Assembly (NCBI GenBank): GCA_029718625.1
Contig: CM056378.1
Span: forward strand, 66,115,027 to 66,179,026
Direction of reading: 5' to 3'
Length of the DNA stretch: 64,000 bases
Source of the DNA: Synaphobranchus kaupii
Lineage: Eukaryota > Chordata > Actinopteri > Anguilliformes > Synaphobranchidae
Of this stretch, positions 46,617-57,400 are shown piece by piece; the first letter of the stretch is position 1, and each line of letters starts with the position of its first letter. The notes below the pieces were generated by a model. The model made no database searches. It was given only the letters and a program-made list of their open reading frames with translations, and was not told the DNA's origin. A program made the position numbers and the translations under genes.

Positions 46617-46745
46617 CTTTGTGCATGACACAAGTCATTTTTCCAACAATTGTTTACAGACAGATTATTTCACTTTTAATTCACTATATCACAATTTGAT
46701 GGGTCAGAAGTTTACATACACTAAGTTGACTGTGCCTTTAAATTT
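46617..46745 (+). repeat. Sleeping Beauty/Tdr1-like left inverted repeat, inner part
   Basis: CTTTGTGCATGACACAAGTC, CCAACAATTGTTTACAGACAG and the inner direct repeat AGAAGTTTACATACACTAAG followed by TTGACTGTGCCTTTAAA match the known salmonid/cyprinid Tc1-like inverted repeat. The outer repeat is missing; the chimeric element abuts it at TA. Confidence 0.9.
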
Positions 46746-47045
46746 TTTATATTTGGTCGCATATCCTTTGCATGCCATGACTTCCTGATGTCTGTGACCC
46801 AACAACATCAAAAGACTCTTGATATCTTATTTTCTGGTACTCTTACAAGTGATAATATAACGTCTCTGCATTTGAATGGAACTCTATGGGAATTGGGGGG
46901 TGGGACTAGATTTAGCTGTAAATTACACTGGAACAGTATGGAAACACATGGGTGGCTAAATGGCTCTAAGTCATTAAGGGTCTGACGTATCAAACAAGCC
47001 TTAAATCATCACTCTGCTGCCAGAAATACAGTAGATATGGATGGA
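46746..47045 (+). mobile_element. Foldback-family copy, one arm
   Basis: GGTCGCATATCCTTTGCATG, CCTGATGTCTGTGACCCAAC, CTCTTGATATCTTATTTTC and GGAATTGGGGGGTGGGACT match one arm of 47944-48530. It stops at GCAGTAGATATGGATGG, before the loop hairpin. Confidence 0.85.
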
Positions 47046-47838
47046 TAATAGGCTTGTGCCATCGTGTGCAAGGCAGCATAGCCCTCTAGCCATCGCCGAT
47101 GGTCGATTCTATTGAGGGGTGCGCAGGGGCGGGGGCAGGGCTATTGAACAGCGTGCCTTTTGCTTACTTATTATAGCATACCATTGCGAATTGTATTCAC
47201 TATTTTGTCCAAATATAATAAAGAATAATATACAACAGATTTCACGTCTATTCTATATTAGCTAGTAGAGGCTATTTATCTCGCCTGTGTCAAAATTGGT
47301 TTTGACACGCAGAGGAGGGAACATTTTTGCTTTTGAAGCAGGAATGTTTGTAGATTTACACACTCAATACACTTTCCCAAATGTGTTGAATGAAGATTTT
47401 GACATAAAACCAGTTCTGTGTTGACTTGTTTTTTTATATGTGGATCTAAAAAAGGGGGGTTCCCCATACTGTCCTGTGTATTTAGTTTGCATCTCAACAA
47501 AAAACGTTTTCGACATACAAAAATGACAGCTTACTCACGCATAGCCTGCAAAACACATTCTGTAAGTCAGTCATTAAAACTTGCAAAAACTAGGCCTGCT
47601 TGCCATCTAATTCAGCCATTACTCTCAGACAAGCTAACTCTGGCAACCAACTGAGACTCCTGATACAGAGATGGGTGTGGTACCAACGTCGTAATACTAC
47701 TGGCTCAGGCTTTGTTAGAGGCGGGAACCAGAGACAGAAATCATACATAAGTTTGTTTTTTAAGGGCTGAGAGTTGGGACGGTATGTAAAGTGCAAATAA
47801 AAGCAGAAAGCAGTGATTTGTGAATTCTCTTTTACATA
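47046..47838. other. Intronic sequence, nothing recognised
   Basis: Short frames only; includes a G-rich GGGGCGGGGGCAGGG stretch near 47128. Confidence 0.4.
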
Positions 47839-48784
47839 CAGCATAATTCATTGGACAGTGACACATTTTTTGTTATTTTGGTTCTGTACTCTAGCACTTT
47901 GAGTTTGAAAGGATACAATGACAATGAGGTTGAAGTGCAGACTGTATACAAGTGATACTATAACCTCTCTGCATTTGAATGAAACTCTATGGGAATTGGG
48001 GGGTGGGACTAGATTTAGCTGTAAGTTATGGTGTGACAGTATGGAATACATGGTTGGCGAAATGGGTGTAAGTCATCAAGGGTCTGAGGTATCAAACTCT
48101 GCTGCCAGATATGCAGTAGATATGGATGGATCACTTTAAGGGTTGTTTCTCCTGACAAATTTTCCTATTGAACTCTATGGAAAAATAAGTCAGGAGAAGA
48201 AACCCTTCAAGTTATCCATCCATATCTACTGCATATCTGGCAGCACTGCAGAGTGATGTTTGAGGCTTGTTTGATACGTCAGACCCTTGATGACTTACAG
48301 CCATTTCGCCAACTATGTATTCCATACTGTTCCAGCATAATTAACAGCTAAATCTAGTCCCACCCCCCAATTCCCATAGAGATCCATTCAAATGCAGAGA
48401 GGTTATAGCATCGCTTGTAGGAGTACCATAAAATAAGATATCAATTTAGAGTAAATATTATATGATTTACTCTAAATTGATATTGTTGGGTCACAGACAT
48501 CAGGAAGTCATGGCATGCAAAGGATATGCGACCAAATATTAAAAATGATTACTTTATTATACATTATGTTAAACTGTCCAATATTTTTGATGCCAGAAAA
48601 TGGCAGGGGACTATGTACAAAAGTTTCTATAATTTCTAAATGGTTCATCCGATATGGATGAAAATACCCTCAAATTAAAGTCTGCTCTTCAACCTCGTTG
48701 TCATTGTATCCTTTCAAAGTGCTAGAGTACAGAACCAAAATAACAAAAAATGTGTCACTGTCCAATGAATTATGGTGCTCACTG
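47839..48784. mobile_element. Tc1/mariner-like TIR element invaded by a foldback element
   Basis: CATAATTCATTGGACAGTG...CAATGACAATGAGGTTGAA at the left is mirrored by TTCAACCTCGTTGTCATTG...CACTGTCCAATGAATTATG at the right, about 100 bp each. TA is present at both outer edges (47837-47838 and 48785-48786). No transposase survives. Confidence 0.75.
47944..48530. mobile_element. Foldback element, complete
   Basis: A left arm of about 195 bp (47944-48140) and a right arm (48205-48440) are inverted copies sharing GGGAATTGGGGGGTGGGACT and CAGATATGCAGTAGATATGG. The centre is a second hairpin, GTTTCTCCTGAC/GTCAGGAGAAGAAAC. An extra AT-rich hairpin (TTTAGAGTAAATATTATATG) lies at 48445-48483. Confidence 0.85.
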
Positions 48785-49415
48785 TATATTTAATTGAAAA
48801 CTGTACAAAGAAAGATATTTCATGTTTTACCTTACCAACTTTATAGATTTTTCTAAATATACGCTAATTTCTAATTTGATGCCTGCAACACGTTCCAAAA
48901 AAGTTGGGACAGGGGCAACATAAAACTGGGAAGGTTGTGGAACCTGTTTGGAACATTCCACGGGTAAACAGGTGAATAGGTAACAGGTGATGCTATCATT
49001 ACTGGGTATAAAAGGAGCATCCATGAAGGCTCGGGCGTTTACGTGTAAGGATGGGTCGAGGTTCGCCACTGTGAAAAACTGCGTGAGCGAATAGTCCAAC
49101 AGTTTAAGAACAACATTTCTCAATGCAAGATTGCAAGGAATTTAGGGATTTCACCATCTACAGTCCATAATATTATTAAAAGATTCAGAGAATCTGGAGA
49201 AATCTCTGTGCGTAAAGGCTGAAAACCAATATCGAATGCTTGTGAACTTCGATCCCCCAGACGGCAATGCATAAAAAACCGACATGCTTCTGTAATGACT
49301 ATAACCACATGGGCTCGGGAATACTTCGGAAAACCGTTGTCAGTTTGTCGCTGCATCTACAGTACAAATGCAAGTTCAGACGCAAAGCATAAATCTCATC
49401 TGAGATAGACTGACA

Positions 49416-50008
49416 CTGTTAGGAACCGGCTTCTTTCCAAAATAATCCAAGTCAGGACAATGCAGGAACTCACTCAATACAACAATCACTTTACTCGAGA
49501 AAGTAAAAGTTTATTGAAAATCACACCGGCCAGCGGAAAGATCACCAAGACACATCCAAATTGTGGTCCAGTAACCTTCGACGCACAAGTCATCAAGCCA
49601 AGCCTATATACCCTTGGAGGCCTTGAGTTTGACGCAAATGTTTACAATATCTGTGAGAGCATATCTCCCAAATGTTCCCAAATAACATGCTTTTGTTCGT
49701 CAACAACCCACGCCATTAGTAGGTTACTAGGGATAGCTGCTACATTATGGGAAGGATGTGCTTTGTCTTGTCTGTTCTGTAGTGATCTTGATGATGTCTC
49801 TGTATGCACTTACTGTACGTCGCTTTGGATAAAAGCGTCTGCTAAATGAATGTAATGTAATGTAATTAGTCATGCCTGATAACTTATGCCAGCTTGATGT
49901 CTGGTCAGGGAGGACAGAGGCCTGTCCAAAGATCAGCCCTCACCTTCTTCACCAAATCATTGATCAACACACACACATGCATAATTACTCTTATAGGACA
50001 AAACGCAG
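49416..50008 (+). mobile_element. Inserted sequence with an L2 tail, possibly LTR-like
   Basis: The insertion starts near TGTTAGGAACCGGCTTC and interrupts the mariner-type transposase trace. It contains the L2 3' tail at 49728-49863. The remaining flanks (49416-49727 and 49864-50008) match nothing I recognise; TGTTAGG as a start suggests an LTR, without proof. Confidence 0.45.
49728..49863 (+). repeat. L2 LINE 3' tail fragment
   Basis: TTACTAGGGATAGCTGCTAC to GTCGCTTTGGATAAAAGCG and (ATGTA)n, matching the tail at 2004-2145 and, inverted, the L2 at 38655. Confidence 0.9.
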
Positions 50009-50205
50009 AACCCATCAAAGTGGAAATGTGTGCTGTGGTCTGACGAGTCCACCTTTCGAATAGTTTTTGGAAACAATGGACGTTGTGTTCTCCGGGTCAA
50101 AGAGGAAAAGGACCATCCCGATTTGTTACCAGCGCAAGGTTCAAAATCCAGCATCTATTATTTATTTTATTTACATTTTATACACTGGCCCAACTTTTTT
50201 TGAAA

Positions 50206-50510
50206 TTGAGGTTTGTAATTGAGGAAGTGGATTTCTTTGAACATTTCTAAACATTTAAAAAAGAGGGCTTTAATCATTTGGTTAGATCCAATCTGCAGTA
50301 AAGGAAATGATAACGTGTTGTCATTGTATTCTATTGTAATATGTATTTTATCTTTCTGTTGTTTATGTATAGTTCTATACTGCACATTCAATTGAAGGTA
50401 CTGTATATTGGGCACAACCCAGTTTAACAGCCATTAAGACTGTGACATCTGAATGAGTCGACCAACTTTTTTTTTCACACAACCTGTAAACATTCACTAT
50501 GGTTTTTCAG
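50206..50510. other. Intronic sequence, nothing recognised
   Basis: AT-rich, ending in a T-rich tract and TTTTTCAG that precedes the candidate exon at 50511. Confidence 0.4.
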
Positions 50511-50675
50511 GCGCTTCGTAGGAATAAACACCAAAGGGGTGCACCAAGGCTGGACAGGGCAAAGTCCAAAAGAACTGCTAAAGTCACCCAAAAGAAGACA
50601 AGAAAGGTCAATCCTCATGTCTCCACTCCACTGAAGAAACTGATGGACTTCAGAACTGAGTGGGAGTTCATATAA
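50511..50675 (+). other. Candidate terminal coding exon, unidentified
   Basis: After ATGGTTTTTCAG the frame reads ALRRNKHQRGAPRLDRAKSK, then RTAKVTQKKTRKVNPHVST and PLKKLMDFRTEWEFI before TAA: a Lys/Arg-rich 54-residue tail. A second frame is also open for about 38 codons, which weakens the case. No domain recognised. It does not join in frame to the 41965 donor. It could be the last exon of a gene nested in the intron or a captured fragment. Confidence 0.3.
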
Positions 50676-50739
50676 GACAGTGAGCTCACTCACTCACTGT
50701 CAGTCAATCATTCACTCACTCAACTCACTCAACTTTATC

Positions 50740-50750
50740 CAACCCCCCCC

Positions 50751-50781
<31 letters not shown>

Positions 50782-50791
50782 ACACACACAC
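50740..50791. repeat. Poly-C followed by (CA)n microsatellite
   Basis: About 27 consecutive C residues run directly into about 12 AC dinucleotides. Confidence 0.95.
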
Positions 50792-50874
50792 CTCCCCTTC
50801 ACTGTCTGTATTACAAAACATTATTTTATTTTGATAATGTGTCATGACTGTTGATGTTAAATATATGTTTGTGT

Positions 50875-52868
50875 TAAAGGGGCAGTTAACCAAAAAATGA
50901 CATTTTGATATGTTTCTATATACCCTGGGCTCTATCTTGGCGATCTTAGCGCTTGGTCTAAAAGCATGGCGTAAAGTCAATTTAGGGTGTGTCCAAGTGC
51001 ACTTTTTCTAGTTAGACAGCGAGTTTTTTGAGTGCAAAGCACAGCGCAACGTGCAAATGGGCTGAACTTAGTCTCTTCATTAATTATAGGTGTGTCTTGG
51101 GTGTAACATGCAATAAACCAATCAAAACGTCATATCCCGTTCGCTTTAAAAGCCTGCTTTTCCACATTGGCGGATTGCTTATATGATGGCGAAAAAGACA
51201 TGCTCGTGCATGTGTAGTGCAAGCAAGGAATAGGCTATATGGATCAATAGGATGATCAATATTATTCGGACTAATCATTATGAAGCGTTTTGATATACAC
51301 AATAATAATCTTTAGCATTCGGGTTTAACACCGGCATGGATTCCCGGTAATTCCAGACAGTGCTGATATTTTAGAAAATAGGCTATATTGGGTTAAATTT
51401 TGTTAAAAGCACCTGCAATAGCTGAGAATGAGCTACCAGAATATGGCTTCAGTCTCACCTTAGACAACGCCAAATTAGCCTGCTTGTTTAACAAATTTTG
51501 TTTGATTATACAATGAAGCATTGTCAAACATCAATTCCATGAGGCTGTTCTCATAGAGTTCTCGAAGCTAAAGCTTCATCCCGAAGTTCATTATGTGCAT
51601 TGTAATATTGATTAATTACATAAATACTGTTATTTTGCCTTAATGACGACACTAAATACACTCAAGCTGTCAGGTTGGGAACCCATAGGTGCACGCATAT
51701 TGTCCCATATTGTTTTATAATGTCCTGCTTATGGAAATGTGACCAACCTGTTTTACTGGTAGCGTAATGCTTTAAACGAAGTCCACTTTCCCAGGAAGAC
51801 CATGAAAAGTGCGATTACAGCAGGGAAACAGACCTGCTCCTGCATGAAGTTAAAGCGCACATGCAGAGAATAGCATTAAAATTTATTGTGAATTAATTCT
51901 GTAATGTGCTGCAAATTTGTTTTAGTTTCTAATTATACTCTTAGTTCTCTTTAAAATCGTTCTGTTCAGTTATGGAATAAATAAGCTGGGTTTTAATAAG
52001 CTAAGAGAGTATAGAAACCTGGTCGCTGTAATCCCGAGGACTGTAGCCTAGACTATTTGAAAAACAATAAATGCAATATTCACTGGACAAGGTTTTGAAC
52101 TTTTTTCAGTCGAAACCATTTTATTTACTTACAGGCTGTAGGCCTAAGACCAGCCCGCCCAGTTCACTCGCTATGGGCGCAATATCACTTGGTATTTAAA
52201 TGACGTGAGCGCGAGGCGCTATAATGAACCTTGCGCTTGGTGTAAGATAGCAAAGACACTTGCGTTTGGGTTGCGCCGCTTAGCGCCGGGTGTAAGATAA
52301 GGTCCCCTGAGTGCTCCCTCTCCATTCCAGCTTCGCTGAGAACTCACTTGTTTTGTAGATATCCACTGAAACTCACCCTGATAGAATGGACCTCAACGGG
52401 TCCAAAGTTTGTGGCAGTCAAAGTGCCAAAAAAAAACAAAAAAACCAACAGCAACATCTCTCAACAAATATAATGACATGGTTACTCACGAATATCCACA
52501 GACCTTGTTGCACACGGTTTTTTTGAAAACTACTTTCTACCAAAGTATGCCAATTGTGTATATCCGCGCAAAGTTTCAACCAAAGCACGCCAGTATTCTA
52601 GAGTGCACTATGTTGACATAAGCCCCAGAATACTGGTGTGCTTTGGTTAAGACTTTACACATACAGTAGCTGTTCTTCGGAAGAAAGTAGTTTGGCGCTT
52701 TGACTGCCACAAAGATTGGACCCGTTGAGGTCCGTTATATTGGGGTTATTTCAAGGTGAGTTGCAGTGGATATCTACAAAACAGTTCTCAGCTAAACTAC
52801 CTAAATGGATAGATAGCAATCCGGGTATGTAGAAGCATATCAAACTTAAATTGAACTGTCCCGTTAAG
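50875..52868. mobile_element. Long-hairpin TIR element carrying a nested element
   Basis: AAAGGGGCAGTTAACC and TTTTGATATGTTTCTATATA at the left are mirrored by GCATATCAAACTTAAATTG and AACTGTCCCGTTAA at the right. Further inverted blocks (AACGGGTCCAAAGTTTGTGG and GATTGGACCCGTTGAGG; ACCAAAGCACGCCAGTATTC and CAGAATACTGGTGTGCTTTG) show that the whole element is a long imperfect hairpin. A related right half lies at 13030-13427. Confidence 0.8.
50933..52306. mobile_element. Nested TIR element (TCTTAGCGCTTGGTCTAAA family)
   Basis: GGCTCTATCTTGGCGATCTT and AGCGCTTGGTCTAAAAGC at the left mirror GCTTAGCGCCGGGTGTAAGA and TAAGGTC at the right. Flanking CCCTG on both sides may be part of the target duplication. 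The inside (about 1.3 kb) has no coding frame. The family is very common in fish. Confidence 0.7.
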
Positions 52869-53529
52869 AACTTGGATGGTTTTGGACAGACACAGCCTCA
52901 TCTTAGAAAAACATACATTTATGTTCATTTGTTCATGCTGATATGTCATTGATCATCAGTGTTTCTTGTGGTTGTATTGCACGACTTAACATTTTCAGCA
53001 CTAAAACTAACAAGCTTGGGCTTATCAAATTATTCATTTTTTTGTTAATGACTGTAAGTTCATTTAAGTTATTTTGCCTAAATGTACAGTTGTGTTTAAA
53101 TAAATAGCAGTGCGTTAAAAAAAGTGAATAATGCAAATATTTTTTAATAGCTTTTAGTTCCATATTTCAAATGTAGTGGAAACATTACACATTCAATTCT
53201 AAATCAAAGCATTAACAAATTTCTATCAAGTCTGCATTATTCTTTTACAGGAAGCAAAGAAAAGGAATATTAATCTGTTCAAAAAAATAGCAGTGTCGAC
53301 ATTTTTCTCTTCAAACTCAAACACTTACCGTATAAACTGAAGAAATTTTTCAAGATTTAACTTCACTTTAAATTACTGAACTAATATTTAGTTGCATAAC
53401 CATTGTTTTTGATAACTGCTGCGCGAGTCAACCAACTTCTGGCACCTAGAAACAGGTATTTCAGCCCAGGATGAACGAACTACATTCCACAGTTCCTGTG
53501 AATTTTTGGGTTTTGCTTCAGAAACTGCA

Positions 53530-54065
53530 TTTTTAATGTCACCCCCACAAGTTTTCAATGGGGTTGAGGTCGGAGGATTGAGCTGGCCACTCCATTACCT
53601 GAATCCTTTTTGTCTGGAACCAAGATGTTGCTCGCTTACACTCGTGTGTTTGGGGTTGTTGTCTTGTTGAAACACCCATTTCAGGGGCATTTCCTCTTCG
53701 GCATACGGCAACATAATCTCTTCAAGTATTTTGATGTATTCAAACTGATCCATGATCCCTGGTATATGATAAATAGGCCCAACACCGTAGTATGAAAAAC
53801 ATCCCCATACCATGATTTTTGCACCACCATGCTTCACTGTCTTCACAGTGTACTGTGGCTTGAATTCAGTACCCGGGGGTTGTCTGACGTACTGTCGACG
53901 ACCACTAAACCTGAAAAGAACAATTTTACTCTCATCAGTCCACAGAATGTTACGCCATTTCTCTTTGGGCAAATCGATGTGTTCCTTGGCAAATTTTAAC
54001 TGATGCCGTTTTTTCAACAATGGTGCTTTTCGGGGGCTTCTTGCTGATAGCTTAGCTTCCATCAA
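53530..54065 (-). pseudogene. Tc1 transposase, C-terminal catalytic part, frameshifted
   Basis: The minus strand reads [20 protein letters not shown], then [12 protein letters not shown] (first Asp), [15 protein letters not shown] and [13 protein letters not shown] (second Asp). A frame change near 53600 leads to EWPAQSSDLNPIENLWG (Glu) at 53530-53580. The DNA-binding region right of 54065 is degraded. Confidence 0.88.
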
Positions 54066-54426
54066 ACGTCTTCTGACTGTAACAGCACTTACAGGTAATT
54101 TTAGATCATCTTTGATCTTTCAGGAGGTGATGATTGGCTGAATCTTTGCCATTCTGACTATTCTTCAATCCGTTTTAACAGTAGTTGCTCGTTTTCAGAT
54201 GGGTTTTCAGGTGTTTCAGGTTTTTGTTGCCATTTTAAAGCATTTGAGATCATTTTAGCTGAGCATCCTATAATTTGCTGCATTTTTAATCAAATTATGT
54301 TGTTCCCTCCGAACAATGTTTGGAACGGCCCATTTTACTTAGCAATTCAGAAGGAAATATATTTTATAACAATGTGTGAAACATTTGCTTCCCTTCTTCC
54401 TTAATAAAGGACAATTAATGACACCT

Positions 54427-57400
54427 GTTTTTTTTTTACAGAATTAATGAATTTTCTTTTTTTTAAATGTATTTTCTTTTTTATTTTATTTCCCGCCACC
54501 ACCCCCCCTCTTGGGAGGTCAACTTTGTTTTTATTTAGAATCATAATTTACAAAAACGAGGGAAGGGTATAAAAAAAACAAAAACAAAAGGGTACTTTTA
54601 CAGACAAAGACAGATGGACAGACAGACAAACGCATAAGTAGATAAAAGCAGACAATCCTATACAAGGACTAGACTTATTATTATTATATATATATATATT
54701 TTTTTGTTTTTCCCCCCTCTACTGCAAGACAAAAGACAAAACAGTAACAGAACAACACAGGGAAGACAATAAGGGTGAGTGCAGGCCAGTTAACACAATT
54801 TCATCAAAAACAAGTATAAGAAAACAGGTGTATGCGTGTTTCTGTATGTATGTATGTGCGTGTGTGAGTAGTCTAAACAGTCAGTCTGGGATGGGGTCCT
54901 ATAGGATGGATGAAAGAGAGAAGAGAGAAAAAAATAAAATAAAAATATATATATATATATATATAATAACAAAAAAGTAAATAACAAGATGGAGGAATCA
55001 GGTTTGTAAAAGATTTATGAGGGGTAACCAGATGGAGTGGGGTTCTGTTGCATTGTTTTTTGACAGAGGTGGATACATTTTCTATAGAGATGTAATCCAT
55101 AAGTATGTTTTTCCAGTGTGAAATATGTGTATTGTTTTTTGATTTCCAGTTCATGAGGATAGTTTTCTTGGCGATAGTTAAGGCTACGAGGAGTAATCTG
55201 CTGTTTGTTTTGTTCAGGTTGATTGTTGATATGTCTCCTAATAAGCAGAGTGAAGGGGATAATGGGATGTGGCAGCCCAGGAAGACAGATAGTGACTCTG
55301 TGATTTCTTTCCAAAAGTGTTTAATAGGTGTGCAGTGCCAGGTGGCATGAATATAGTTATCCGGGCTATTTTGTGTGCAATGTGAACAGATTTCTGATGA
55401 GAATCCCATTTTAAACATTTTTTTGCCCGGTGAAGTGAATTCTGTGGAGTATATTATATTGTATTAGTTGTAGGTTGGCATTTTTTGTCATGTAGTAGAT
55501 GTTTTTGCAAATTTGGTTCCAGAAGTCGGCATCAGGAGTAATAGACAAGTCTTGTTCCCATTTTATTGATGGTATGGATATCGTTTTGTCAGCTTGTGAT
55601 ATTATTCTGTATATTTTGGAGAGGAGTTTTTTTGTGGAAGAGATGTTAATTAATTCTGAAGCTGGGGAAGGGAGATCTAGGTTAGTGTCTAGATTTTGTT
55701 TGAATGGATGATTTAAGTTTGCAGATATTCCAGAAATTGTTCGCTCCCAATGCCGTACTTCTGGACCATGTGGGGGAATGAAATCAATATATTATTGTGG
55801 AAGATGTGTTTGAGGTGTGTGATGCCTCTTTCAGTCCATGTGTGGAAATTAAGTGGTTTCTTGTTACTTAAAAAGTCAGGATTGTTCCAGATGGGAGTAA
55901 AATTAGATGGTGCAAAAGTGGTGTTTGTGATTTTGTGGAATTTCCACCAGGCTGTCAGAGTTGCTGCTATTGTTGATGTTTTGAAACAAGGATGGTGTTT
56001 TATAGATTGACTGAGAAATGGTAAATCTGAAATCTGAATATCCTTACAAACTGATTGTTCTATATCTAACCATGTGTTATCTGATTGATTGGGGTGGGTC
56101 CATTTGAATATGTATTGAAGTTGATTTGCCAGAGAGTAATGATAAAAAATTTGGTGCCTCAAGTCCTCCTTGTGTTTTTGGTTTTTTCAGAGTTGCCAGT
56201 TCAATTCTTGGTGTTTTGTTTTTCCAGTAGAATTTAGTGATGATTGAGATTTGAACCAGTTTATAGTGGGTTGAGATGGGATCATTGTGAATAGATAATT
56301 TATTTTTGGAAGTATTGTCATTTTAACGGTGGCTATTCTGCCCATAATGGATAGAGGAAGGTTCATCCAACGGTGGTCATCATTTATTGTTTTGAGTAAT
56401 GGGGTGAAGTTGAGTCCAAACAACTCTGACAGCCTGGGGGAAACATTAATGCCTAAATATGTGATGTGACCAGTGCATAAAGGTATAGGTGATGTGTGGG
56501 ATGCCACATCCCAGCTGTTATTATGTAATGGAAGGATAGAAGATTTATTCCAGTTAATGGAGTAGTCAGAGATATTGGAGTATGATTGAATAAGTTTAAT
56601 TGTTTCTTGTAGCGAAGAGTGAGGGTTTTGTAGGAACAGCAATATATCATCTGCATAGAGACTGATCTTATGATGTGTGTTGGGTGTTTGGATTCCTTCT
56701 ATGTAGGTGTTCTGACGAATGACTGCAGCTAACGGTTCAATGAAAATGGTGAATAGGGAGGGAGAAAGTGGGCATCCTTGCCTAGTCCCCCTGTGCAGTG
56801 TGAAGCTTTGTGAGGTTTGTCCATTGGTGATAACAGTGGCTGAGGGTGAGGTGTACAGAATCTTGACCCAATTAATAAATGACTCCCCAAAGCCAAATCT
56901 TTGTAATGTGGTTATGAGAAATTACCAGTTAACTCTGTCAAAGACTTTTTCTGCATCTAAGGTGACTATGATGGTTTCTCCTTGTTGTAATGATGAGTAA
57001 TGCATTAAATTAAAAAGTCTGCGTGTGTTACTGGATGAGTGTCTACCTTTGATAAAGCCGGTTTGATCTGGGTGAATTATGGATGAAGTGATTTTTTCTA
57101 TTCTGTGAGCTAGTGCCTTAGTGATGATTTTTATATCCACGTTAATGAGATAAATTGGGCGATAACTTGATGGTAAGGTTGGGTCTTTGTTGTGTTTAAG
57201 GAGGAGTGAAATTGTGGCTGTGTTCATATTTGCTGGGAGTCTTGAATTTTCTTTGACTTCAGTTATTAATCTATTGAAAAGCGGAGCTAGAATGGACCAG
57301 AAGTGTTTATAGAACTCAGCAGGGAAGCCATCAGGTCCTGGTGCTTTGTTATTGGGCATAAGATTGAAGGCAGTGCAAAGTTCATCCAGTGTTATTGGTG

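Larger units (their letters stand above)
48868..50205 (+). mobile_element. Mariner/Tc1-type element split by a later insertion
   Basis: The left end carries CACGTTCCAAAAAAGTTGGG and the right CCCAACTTTTTTTGAAATTG (inverted). Between are transposase traces: TTTAAGAACAACATTTCTC... (DNA-binding region) before 49415, and TGTGCTGTGGTCTGACGAGT... (first catalytic block) after 50009. The reading frame carries stops and the part after 50158 is deleted. Confidence 0.75.
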
